Shown here: positions 43,914 to 52,200 of the stretch, piece after piece
Layout: each line of letters begins with the position of its first letter
How positions within the stretch are numbered: position 1 is the stretch's first letter
From: UBA5266 sp964610025
Lineage (GTDB): Bacteria > Bacteroidota > Bacteroidia > Bacteroidales > WCHB1-69
DNA length: 64,000 bases
Direction of reading: 5' to 3'
Assembly: GCA_964610025.1 (NCBI GenBank)
Contig: CAZSTX010000003.1
Location: forward strand, 1 to 64,000
Program-made: the position numbers and the translations under genes
Notes under the pieces: model-generated
What the model was told of the DNA's origin: nothing
What the model saw: only the letters and a program-made list of their open reading frames with translations
Database searches by the model: none

Positions 43914-45066
43914 TATTATTTTGTTTTTTATACCCTGCTCTTGTTGTTTGATACACTGTCCAAGCATTTATCGCCTTGTCAATCCCTTTTGCAACTGTAG
44001 ACACGACCCCGCTGGCGGCTTTACCCACTCCTCCTGCAACCACACCCACTCCTGAAATTATCCTATTTGCAGTGCTGGCTTCATTTCTATAAATATCTTC
44101 ACCTGCAATGGCTGTATATACGCCGTTAGGAACACCCACAAGCGGATTAAGTAATACTAAACCTTGTGCAATGGGTGCTGCGGCATCTATGGCTTTTTTT
44201 TCATCAAATCCAACGAACTCACCAGCACTTTTCAATCCGTATTCTACTTTCTTTTCCCATGTTTCTGCATTTTTAAATTCATTTTTATAATGGTCTAACA
44301 TAGGCGTTGTTTCATTCTGTTTTGGCGGTGGTGGTGTTTTAGATTCTGTTTTAGTCTCTGTATTAGGAATAGCGTAAGGTACTTTTATGGCTATATTTGA
44401 TTTAGTATTTGAAGGTGCATATTGTCCATTTACAGGAGGCTCACCGTCTATTGCTATTGTTTCCATCCCCGTCGGATCTACATATCGCAAGGGGTTATTC
44501 TTCGTAAACGCATAAGGGCTTATAGAAGGATACTTCTCAAACATCGGGTCCCGACCTCTGAACACTATATCTTCATCACTATAATACCTTGCCTCAAAGT
44601 AATACATTCCTGATTCTTCGTCTTTTTCTTTTGCTGAGAATAAATACCTCGGTATGGTATCTAACTTCCAATCTGCTCTATATTCGCTTATTATCGTACC
44701 CCAAGGATTGTAAAGAACTGCCTGCGAGATAGAGCCGTTAATGTCGGTAATAAGTTGGGTTGAGGAAAGATGGTTAGCGTAATAGAAATACAAACCATTC
44801 TCATATTTGCAGGAATCTCCGCCCAAATAGCGTAACTGGTCAAAAGCGTACACAACGTTATCTATGGTGTCGTTGGTAGTTTCTCCTAACTCTTTTATCA
44901 TCACATCATACGCAAGCGTGTTGCCAACTGTACCACCACTTATGGAATCGGCAAAACCGCTGCCTATTTTGCTGGCAATCCCTTGCCTCGCCACAGCACA
45001 CTTTTCTACCGCTTTACTCTTTTGTAAAGGTTTTGTGTTTCCCGTGTGTGTGCTGTAGTTTTTCAT
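43894..45066 (-). CDS. RHS tip protein on a short 5' cassette, with glycine-rich C-terminal domain
   Basis: A 390-residue protein. Residues 1-20 (MKNYSTHTGNTKPLQKSKA) belong to the cassette module. From IASKIGSG onward it is homologous to the RHS core: YYANHLSSTQLITDINGSI, WGTIISEYRADWKLDTIPRY, then the RHS end MYYFEARYYSDED and NNPLRYVDPTGMETIAIDG. The variable C-terminal domain of about 190 residues starts with a proline-rich linker (KTPPPPKQNE) and ends in a hydrophobic, glycine-rich stretch (IISGVGVVAGGVGKAASGVV). No catalytic motif is seen. A membrane-acting toxin would fit the membrane protein encoded next, but this is speculative. Confidence 0.7.
   Translation of the reverse strand: MKNYSTHTGNTKPLQKSKAVEKCAVARQGIASKIGSGFADSISGGTVGNTLAYDVMIKELGETTNDTIDNVVYAFDQLRYLGGDSCKYENGLYFYYANHLSSTQLITDINGSISQAVLYNPWGTIISEYRADWKLDTIPRYLFSAKEKDEESGMYYFEARYYSDEDIVFRGRDPMFEKYPSISPYAFTKNNPLRYVDPTGMETIAIDGEPPVNGQYAPSNTKSNIAIKVPYAIPNTETKTESKTPPPPKQNETTPMLDHYKNEFKNAETWEKKVEYGLKSAGEFVGFDEKKAIDAAAPIAQGLVLLNPLVGVPNGVYTAIAGEDIYRNEASTANRIISGVGVVAGGVGKAASGVVSTVAKGIDKAINAWTVYQTTRAGYKKQNNNENKKK
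44651..44707. repeat. 57-bp exact repeat within RHS core, copy in the tip cassette
   Basis: Identical to 46438-46494 in the upstream RHS core; it encodes WGTIISEYRADWKLDTIPRY in both. A second shared stretch of 23 bp lies at 44957-44979 and 46750-46772 (coding for IASKIGSG). These identities are much higher than elsewhere between the two genes, as expected for a recombination tract. Confidence 0.8.
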
Positions 45067-45070
45067 TTTG

Positions 45071-45078
45071 CAAATGTA
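45071..45078 (-). promoter_or_regulatory. RHS cassette promoter, copy 2
   Basis: -7 box TACATTTG on the minus strand, four bases before the ATG at 45066. The promoter/start block is shared almost exactly with copy 3 and over 35 bp with copy 1 (45060-45094 equals 47592-47626). Confidence 0.6.
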
Positions 45079-45149
45079 TACTTTTTTTTCTAATTGTTTT
45101 TTTGTGTATTTATTAAGTTTTGTGTGTTTATTTTTTGTTTTTACGGCTT

Positions 45150-45632
45150 TCACATATTACCACGAATATTCACATCATCGCTATCCTTTACATCTCTAAA
45201 TTCCTTATTGCTATAATCAGCAAATTCTTTCATCGAAAAAATTTTATAAATATTCTCTTTGTTTTTATTCCTCTTAAAGGTACAAACAAAATCAAAAGTT
45301 TTTAAAACAACAAAATTAAAATTAAACTGAATGGGTATTTGTATTGTCAAATTACGTTTAGCTATCCCATACCCCTGTGAAATGACTATTGTTCCTCGTT
45401 CGTCCTTATAAAATTTTCTTGTATCCTGTAAGCGTATAAATAAGGTGTCTTTATCTTTATAGATGCTATCAATACAATCAGTGATTTGTAAACATGGAAA
45501 AGACAACTCCTTTTTATTGATATTTTTGAACATAAGTGTTAATTCAGAACTTTGTGCATAAGAATCACATAAACATATCATTAGAAATGTGCTAATAATA
45601 AACGACTTACCGACACTGACATTAATTTTCAT
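45150..45632 (-). CDS. Small exported protein, candidate periplasmic immunity protein
   Basis: A 160-residue protein with a signal peptide (IISTFLMICLCDSYAQSS). The mature part is beta-rich and charged (KDKDTLFIRLQDTRKFYKD, ending in a run of Asp, Asn and Arg). No family is recognised. Its start overlaps the end of the RHS tip frame by 11 bases, so it is coupled to the tip. Position and export suggest an immunity protein acting in the periplasm, but it could also be an accessory secreted protein. Confidence 0.55.
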   Translation of the reverse strand: MKINVSVGKSFIISTFLMICLCDSYAQSSELTLMFKNINKKELSFPCLQITDCIDSIYKDKDTLFIRLQDTRKFYKDERGTIVISQGYGIAKRNLTIQIPIQFNFNFVVLKTFDFVCTFKRNKNKENIYKIFSMKEFADYSNKEFRDVKDSDDVNIRGNM

Positions 45633-46458
45633 GGTCTAACCCATTTCTAGGGCGAAGCCCTTTATTTTGTAATGCTGCATTTTGGTATTGTACTTTGTCT
45701 ATTTGAGGAGAATTTTCATTTACCGTTTTTGATGATGAATAAAAATTCAGAAATTCATCAAGCAATTCGTGCATGAATAAAGAACTTGCACTCTTTCCTG
45801 TGCTTGTGGAGACTTGGTCATCTTTTCCTATTGTCGTTGTTGCAGACATCGTCTCATTTCTTGCTGCTGCATCATTTATGCCAATCATAGTATATGACAT
45901 ATTCTCTGCTTGACCAGCAAAACCGCCACCATTCCAAATTACTGTACCTCCATTATCATTGTATTCCTTAAATCCCTCATTATTATAACCAACAAATTGA
46001 GGGTCTTTAAAGCTAAACTTATTAGAATTTTCATTAACTTTTACTTTTGCCACATCATCAATGTTAATTGCATTTTGTATTCCTCTAAGTAAAGTTCTTT
46101 GATGCGAATTAGCAGATGTCATTGCCTTATTAAACCTTCCTTGATTAATTTTCAACTCTCTTTGAGAATTAAATCTAAACATTTTATTCGAACCAAATTG
46201 GTCTTTAAAATAGCTCTTCATATATTTTTTAGAACTTCTATCATGTGCAAAAACTCTTCTTCCATCAGGGTCAACCAATTTTACCGGATTATTTAGGCAG
46301 TAAACATACGGCGAGGTCGCTGGATATTCTTCAAACAGCGGGTCTCTACTAATAAACGTTGGCGGAGCATAGTACCTTGCGGAGTAATAGTACATGCTGT
46401 TCCCTCGTCTAATTCTTTGGCATTGAATAAGTATCTTGGTATGGTATCTAACTTCCAA
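45622..46458 (-). CDS. RHS C-terminal tip, split from its core by a frameshift
   Basis: From about 46405 this frame continues the RHS core: GNSMYYYSARYYAPPTFIS, DPLFEEYPATSPYVYCLNN and VDPDGRRVFAHD are the RHS boundary motif. The first 17 or so codons (MEVRYHTKILIQCQRIR) are out-of-frame core and probably not translated from their own start. The variable domain of about 230 residues contains MHELLDEFLNFY (an HExxDE pattern) near its end, and finishes GLRPRNGLDHEN. Similar HE-containing ends occur in other Bacteroidota RHS tips. The catalytic role is unknown. Confidence 0.65.
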   Translation of the reverse strand: MEVRYHTKILIQCQRIRRGNSMYYYSARYYAPPTFISRDPLFEEYPATSPYVYCLNNPVKLVDPDGRRVFAHDRSSKKYMKSYFKDQFGSNKMFRFNSQRELKINQGRFNKAMTSANSHQRTLLRGIQNAINIDDVAKVKVNENSNKFSFKDPQFVGYNNEGFKEYNDNGGTVIWNGGGFAGQAENMSYTMIGINDAAARNETMSATTTIGKDDQVSTSTGKSASSLFMHELLDEFLNFYSSSKTVNENSPQIDKVQYQNAALQNKGLRPRNGLDHEN

Positions 46459-47570
46459 TCTGCTCTATATTCGCTTATTATCGTACCCCAAGGAGTATAT
46501 AAAACAGCTTGTTTTACATTAGCGTTTATGTCTGTTATCAGTTGGGTGGAACTCAAATGATTTCCGTGATAGAAATACAGACCTTCTTCATATTTGCAGG
46601 AATCTCCCTGCAAATGCGTTATTTGAGTAAAGTTGCAACTAATATTTTCAATGGTGTCGTTAGTTACTTCGCCTAATTCCTTTTGCATTAATTCAAGGGC
46701 TTCAAGCATTTTCAGGCTGTCTGTACCGGCAGTTATTGAGGGTTCGTATCCGCTGCCTATTTTGCTGGCAATGCGAGCATCTTCGGCGTAGTAATGTTTA
46801 GTATAGTTTCCGTCTTGGTTAATATTAATGTAACCGTTGGGGTAAAGCATCAGCTTTTCTATTTCCAGCACATTATCTCCCAATGCATTGGTTCTGGATA
46901 AGGCATTGTTTAACGTAACCTTATACATTCGTTGTCCTGCATCATCGTAACTGTAATACCCGTATTTTTCCCCATTTTCACTGTAGGCTTTCATCTGGTC
47001 AAAGGCATTGTAGAGATAGTATTCTGTCTTGTCGGGTGCTGTGCGTTTACGCATACTGCCGTTTATGCCGTATTCAAAAGCAATATCGCCATTGTTGGCG
47101 CTTACGGGAGCAAAGCTATTGGAAGCCGGATTATTTACGTTATAAGCATAACTGTTGCTTAGCTGCGTAGAAATATTTGTCTGCGGGTCGGTGAAACTTG
47201 TATTATTAGTGTTTATCCGTCCGTAGTTACCGTAAGACATCTTCACAGTGTAGAGGCTGCCGTTGTTTCCGCTTGCACTATCTAACTGGTCTGCTGCATC
47301 GTAGGCAAACGTTTCATTGGATGAGAAATCATTTACTTGTGAATTGCTTGTATTTATCCCTGTGATATTTCCTTTGGGGTCGTAGGTATAGGATACATGC
47401 ATGTAATTTATAGGAACAGTTGTATTATTCACAATATTTTGTGTGCTAAGCCGCAGGTTTTGCGGGTTATAACTATAGGTTGTCGTCAGGTTATTGCCGT
47501 ATTTTACAAGCGTTTTAGCCCCGAACTTGTTGTATTTTACATCATTTACCTTATTGAATGCTTTCGCCAT
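46293..47570 (-). CDS. RHS repeat core, 5'-truncated and frameshifted at its 3' end
   Basis: A 425-codon frame with YD-type repeats: TYSYNPQNLRLSTQNI, SYTYDPKGNITGINTS, AYDAADQLDSASGNNG, YYSYDDAGQRMYKVTLN, then YAEDARIASKIGSG and YHGNHLSSTQLITDINA. It lacks the N-terminal part of a full RHS protein and any signal peptide. Near 46400 the reading frame shifts: after KELDEG the frame gives ACTITPQG instead of the conserved MYYYSARYY, which is found one frame away. One lost base explains this. It may be a broken gene or a sequencing error. It looks richer in G+C than its surroundings, by eye. Confidence 0.75.
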   Translation of the reverse strand: MAKAFNKVNDVKYNKFGAKTLVKYGNNLTTTYSYNPQNLRLSTQNIVNNTTVPINYMHVSYTYDPKGNITGINTSNSQVNDFSSNETFAYDAADQLDSASGNNGSLYTVKMSYGNYGRINTNNTSFTDPQTNISTQLSNSYAYNVNNPASNSFAPVSANNGDIAFEYGINGSMRKRTAPDKTEYYLYNAFDQMKAYSENGEKYGYYSYDDAGQRMYKVTLNNALSRTNALGDNVLEIEKLMLYPNGYININQDGNYTKHYYAEDARIASKIGSGYEPSITAGTDSLKMLEALELMQKELGEVTNDTIENISCNFTQITHLQGDSCKYEEGLYFYHGNHLSSTQLITDINANVKQAVLYTPWGTIISEYRADWKLDTIPRYLFNAKELDEGTACTITPQGTMLRQRLLVETRCLKNIQRPRRMFTA

Positions 47571-47602
47571 ACCTTCGTTTGTTGTTTTTTATTTTCATTT
47601 TG

Positions 47603-47610
47603 CAAATGTA
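47603..47610 (-). promoter_or_regulatory. RHS cassette promoter, copy 1
   Basis: Same TATACATTTGCAAAATG module upstream of the RHS core. Here the adjacent ATG (47596-47598) opens a 15-codon frame that overlaps the start of the core frame at 47570 in another frame. The module appears to have been placed in front of an already truncated core. Confidence 0.55.
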
Positions 47611-47962
47611 TACTTTTTTTTCTAATGCAGAATCTAAATTTTAATAAAAATAAAATATTAATATTTACAGTATAAACTTACGATAGTCTATATTTTGTCT
47701 TAAATTGTAGTTAATAGTAACTTTTGTTGAATAATCTTGTTGTCGATAAATGAAGTGAGCTATTGGGAAACAGCATTTTCAAAAAAACATGTACTTTTGT
47801 CCATTGTAGATTTATATCGTAAGAAAATACAAAAGTACAAAAAATAATGGGGTTAGATAGAAAAATCACCTCCTTATTTTAAAATTATTTTTATCGTACA
47901 ATAGTGATTACTAATAGAATAATATTCTTAAAATAACAACATATTTTTTGAGATACTTCCTA
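47611..47962. other. Intergenic region between RHS core and yitT-like gene
   Basis: No gene is seen in this stretch. It contains an inverted repeat GTACTTTTG (47791-47799) and CAAAAGTAC (47830-47838), each including a TACTTTTG -7-like box, facing each other. It also contains the right copy of the 30-bp direct repeat. Confidence 0.5.
47907..47936 (+). repeat. 30-bp direct repeat, right copy
   Basis: Identical to 43335-43364 at the dacB end; first differing bases are G versus T on the left and C versus G on the right. It lies 26 bases from the stop of the yitT-like gene. Confidence 0.85.
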
Positions 47963-48895
47963 CTATTCAATTGCTTTTGCTCTCAGCGATGCAAATCCTT
48001 CTCCAAAAATTTCACTTGCATCAATAATAGACATAAAAGCATTTAAATCTATTTCATGGATAATATGAATAAGTTGTGGTATTTGTTTTTTAGACAAAGT
48101 AGTAAAAATGATTTTTTTTTCAGCACCACTATACATTCCCTCTCCGTTAAAAAAAGTTCCTCCTCTATTCAAATCTTTGAGTATACGCTGTTTAATTTCT
48201 TCATGTTTATCAGAAACAATAATAACTGCTTTTCCTGAGCTAAATCCTAAAATAGTTTTATCAACGACAACGCCTGTAACATAAATAATTAACCATGAAT
48301 ACAATGGAATAGTCCAATCTTCAAATGCTATTAATGCACCGAGTACAATAAAAGAATCGATAAATATCAACAAAGTTCCTAATGGTATATGTTTAAAATA
48401 TTTATTTGCTATCATTGCAATAATATCAGTTCCTCCAGATGTAGCTCTAGTTTTAAAGATAAGTCCTAATCCAAATCCTAACAAAACTCCTCCGCATAAG
48501 GCAATAATAAAATTAGCAGCAGGATCAGGAATAGATGCATCGACAGAGGAAGGGATTAATGGAGCATAGCCATAAATTTTTTCAAGTATTGTTATAAATG
48601 CCGACAAAGAGAATACTCCAATTAAAGTTTTCCATCCAAACTTTGGTCCAAGCCACAAAGTTCCAATAATAAGTAACGGAATGTCTAACGTTATTCCTGA
48701 TAGTCCAATTTTAAAATCAAAAAGATGATGCAAAATGATAGCTATTCCATAAACGCCTCCTGGTGCAAGTTTCAAGGGAGATATAAATATCACTAAACTT
48801 ACTGCCATCAAGAAAGTTCCTAATAATATCAAGCCATAAGTTTTGATTAACTCTTTAGCATTTAATTTTTCTTTTTTTATAGCAAAAGATTTCAT
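47963..48895 (-). CDS. YitT family membrane protein (DUF161/DUF2179)
   Basis: A 310-residue protein with five or six membrane helices in the first 200 residues (LILLGTFLMAVSLVIFI, then VYGIAIILHHLFDF, LCGGVLLGFGLGLIF, TLLIFIDSFIVLGALIAF). A soluble C-terminal DUF2179 domain follows (RILKDLNRGGTFFNGEGMYSG, then FTTLSKKQIPQLIHIIHEID). The function of the family is not established. It is convergent with dacB across the RHS island and lies just beyond the terminator of the rpo operon. Confidence 0.88.
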   Translation of the reverse strand: MKSFAIKKEKLNAKELIKTYGLILLGTFLMAVSLVIFISPLKLAPGGVYGIAIILHHLFDFKIGLSGITLDIPLLIIGTLWLGPKFGWKTLIGVFSLSAFITILEKIYGYAPLIPSSVDASIPDPAANFIIALCGGVLLGFGLGLIFKTRATSGGTDIIAMIANKYFKHIPLGTLLIFIDSFIVLGALIAFEDWTIPLYSWLIIYVTGVVVDKTILGFSSGKAVIIVSDKHEEIKQRILKDLNRGGTFFNGEGMYSGAEKKIIFTTLSKKQIPQLIHIIHEIDLNAFMSIIDASEIFGEGFASLRAKAIE

Positions 48896-48908
48896 ATTTA
48901 ATTAGATT

Positions 48909-48942
48909 AAAAAAAAGAGATACTTTACAATGCATCTCTTTT
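48909..48942 (-). terminator. Intrinsic terminator of the rpoBC operon
   Basis: Arms AAAAGAGAT (48913-48921) and ATCTCTTTT (48934-48942). On the minus strand the stem is followed by a run of at least eight T. It lies 15 bases beyond the DUF3467 stop. Confidence 0.85.
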
Positions 48943-48956
48943 CACTTTTATGATTT

Positions 48957-49268
48957 TTATGCTTCTCCTTTATTTTTGACCATTTGAATTGGAACTCCTT
49001 TCATAGGATCAAAATCATTTATCTTTCCATTAAAAGATTCAAATCTTTTAATATTATCTTCTAATGCTAACAACAATCGTTTTGCATGTTGAGGAGTTAA
49101 TATAATACGAGATTTCACTTTTCCTTTTGGTACTCCGGGCATTAGGGCTACAAAATCGACAATAAATTCTGAATTTGAATGAGTTATTATAGCTAAATTT
49201 GAATACGTACCTTCGGCAACATCGTCGCTTAAGGCAATATCTATTTTTTGTTCTTTATTTTCTTCCAT
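48957..49268 (-). CDS. DUF3467 family protein
   Basis: A 103-residue soluble protein with the DUF3467 pattern: GTYSNLAIITHSNSEFIVDF, MPGVPKGKVKSRIILTPQHA, and KRLLLALEDNIKRFE. It follows rpoC by five bases and precedes the operon terminator, a position common in Bacteroidota. The role is unknown, but cotranscription with RNA polymerase subunits is evident. Confidence 0.9.
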   Translation of the reverse strand: MEENKEQKIDIALSDDVAEGTYSNLAIITHSNSEFIVDFVALMPGVPKGKVKSRIILTPQHAKRLLLALEDNIKRFESFNGKINDFDPMKGVPIQMVKNKGEA

Positions 49269-49273
49269 TTCAA

Positions 49274-52200
49274 TTATTCTTTTTTAGATGCTAATAAATT
49301 TTTATATTCTTCCATTGATCCAACAATGATATTTTCATATTCTTTAAGTCCTGTTCCGCTCGGTATAAGATGCCCAACAATTACATTTTCTTTTAGTCCT
49401 TCAAGCTCATCAGATTTAGCATAAACAGCAGCTTCGGTTAAGATTTTTGTTGTTTCTTGGAAAGAAGCAGCAGAAATCCAACTGCGAGTTTGTAGCGATG
49501 CGCGTGTAATTCCTTGAAGTATTTGTTTACTTGTTGCAGATTGTGCATCTCTGACTTCTATTTCAGCTTTATCTTGACGTTTTAGGTATGAATTTTCATC
49601 TCTTAATTCACGCATTGAAATGATTTGCCCTTTTTGATATTTCATTGATTCGCCTGCATTAAGTACTATTTTTTTATCCCAAATATAATCGTTTTCTTCT
49701 TGAAATTCTTGCTTGTTTATTATTTCTTTTTCCAAAAAGCGTGTATCGCCTGGATCAATAATTTCAACTTTTCGCATCATTTGCCGAACAATAACTTCAA
49801 AATGTTTGTCATTAATTTTAACTCCTTGCAGTCGATAAACTTCTTGTATTTCATTAACGATATATTCTTGCACTTTCATAGGTCCTCTAATAGCTAATAT
49901 ATCAGCTGGCGTAAGTGCTCCTTCAGACAAGGGTGTTCCAGCATGTACAAAGTCATTTTCTTGTGCTAAAATTTGTTTTTTAGTTGATACAAGGTATTTT
50001 TTTTCTTCTCCTGTTTTAGAAGTAATTATAACTTCACGATTGCCACGTTTTAGTTTTTTACTAAAAGAAACTATTCCCTCTATTTCAGATACAACAGCTG
50101 GGTCGGAAGGGTTTCTTGCTTCAAACAATTCAGTAACACGCGGAAGTCCTCCGGTAATATCGCCTGATTTTCCGAATATACGTGGTATTTTAACTAACAC
50201 ACTTCCAGCTTTAACACTATCTCCATCAGCTACTTCTAAACGTGCACCAACAGGCATATCATATTCTTTGATTATTTCATCAAATTCATTTAATATACGA
50301 ATAGTTGGATTTTTTCCTTTATGCCTACTCTCAATTATTATTTTAGATGTCATACCTGTCTGATCATCTGTTTCAGTTCTATAAGTAACAGATTCTATAA
50401 TGGAATCAAAAGCAACTTTCCCTGAGGCTTCTGCTATAATTAAAGCGTTAAAAGCTTCCCAATCGGCTACCAAAGTACCTTTTGTTATTTCATCGCCTGT
50501 TTGTTTATAAAGAATTGAACCATATGGTATATGATTGGTTGTTAAAACAATGCGTGTGGTTTTATCTAATATACGCATTTCGGCTGAACGCCCTACTACT
50601 CTTTGGCAAGGTTTTCCATTTTTTTCTATAGCTATCGCTCTGAGTTCGTCGATTTCTATTATTCCATCGTATTTTGCCTTAATATTTGTTTGGACACTCA
50701 AACTTCCAGCAGCTCCTCCAACGTGAAATGTACGTAATGTAAGCTGTGTTCCAGGTTCACCAATAGATTGAGCAGCAATAACACCTACTGCTTCTCCTTT
50801 TTTTACCATTTTAGAAGTAGAAAGATTACGTCCATAGCATTTTGCACAAACGCCATGTTTGGATTCACATGTTAATACTGAACGTATTTCCATTTCTTCA
50901 ATACCAGCATCTTCTATTTCCTTACTTATTTCTTCTGTTAATTCTTCGCCAGCTCTCGCTATCAATTCTCCCGTTTGCGGATGGTAAGTGTCGTGCAAAG
51001 CAGTACGCCCTAATATTCTTTCATATAGTGATTCTACTACATTATCATTTTTCTTAAGAACGTCTACTAAAAGTCCTCTCAAAGTACCACAATCTTCTTC
51101 AGAAATAATAACATCGTGAGCTACGTCGACAAGTCTACGAGTTAAATAACCAGCATCGGCAGTTTTAAGAGCTGTATCAGCTAATCCTTTACGTGCTCCG
51201 TGTGTCGAAATAAAATATTCTAAGACTGAAAGTCCTTCTTTAAAGTTAGCAAGAATTGGATTTTCAATAATTTCGCCTCCTGTCGAACCTGCTTTTGAAG
51301 GTTTTGCCATTAATCCACGCATACCCGATAATTGTCGTATTTGTTCTTGTGAACCACGTGCTCCCGAATCAATCATCATATATACAGAATTAAATCCTTG
51401 GCGATTTTCAGAGAGTTTTTCCAATAAAATGCGGCTTAATTTAGCATTGGTATGTGTCCATATATCAATTATTTGATTATAACGTTCATTATCTGTAATT
51501 AATCCACTATGATAATTGAACATGACTTCGTCTACTTGTTGATTAGCATCATTTATTAAGGTTTCTTTTTCTTCTGGAATAATAACATCGCCTAAGTTAA
51601 ACGAAAGTCCTCCTTTAAATGCCATTTTAAATCCTAAATCTTTAATATCGTCAAGAAATTTTGCTGTTTGAGCTGTTCCTGACTTCTTTAAAATACTTCC
51701 TATAATATCACGTAAAGATTTTTTAGTTAATAATTCGTTGATATAAGGATGTCCTTTGGGTACTACTTCATTAAAAAGAATACGTCCAACAGTGGTTTCA
51801 ATTATTTTTAAAGTATTGTCTCCTTTTATATCAACTTTACATTTAATAATTGCATTTAAGTGTAGTTTATTTTCATTGTATGCCATAATGACTTCTTCTG
51901 GAGAATAAAATAATTTCCCTTCTCCTTTAATCAATACACTATCAGAAGATTTTAGTTCTTTAGTCATATAATATAATCCTAAAACCATATCTTGCGATGG
52001 AACTGTAATTGGTGCTCCATTTGCAGGGTTTAATATATTATGAGAAGCTAACATAAGCAGCTGTGCCTCTAAAATAGCAGCGTTTCCTAATGGTACGTGT
52101 ACAGCCATTTGGTCTCCATCAAAGTCGGCGTTAAAAGCAGTACAGGTTAAAGGGTGTAATTGAATAGCTTTTCCTTCTACTAATTTAGGTTGAAAGGCTT

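Noticed and set aside
47864..47876. AATCACCTCCTT resembling the 3' end of 16S rRNA
   Set aside because: Only about a dozen bases match and no further rRNA sequence is nearby, so it is not an rRNA fragment or a clear attachment site.
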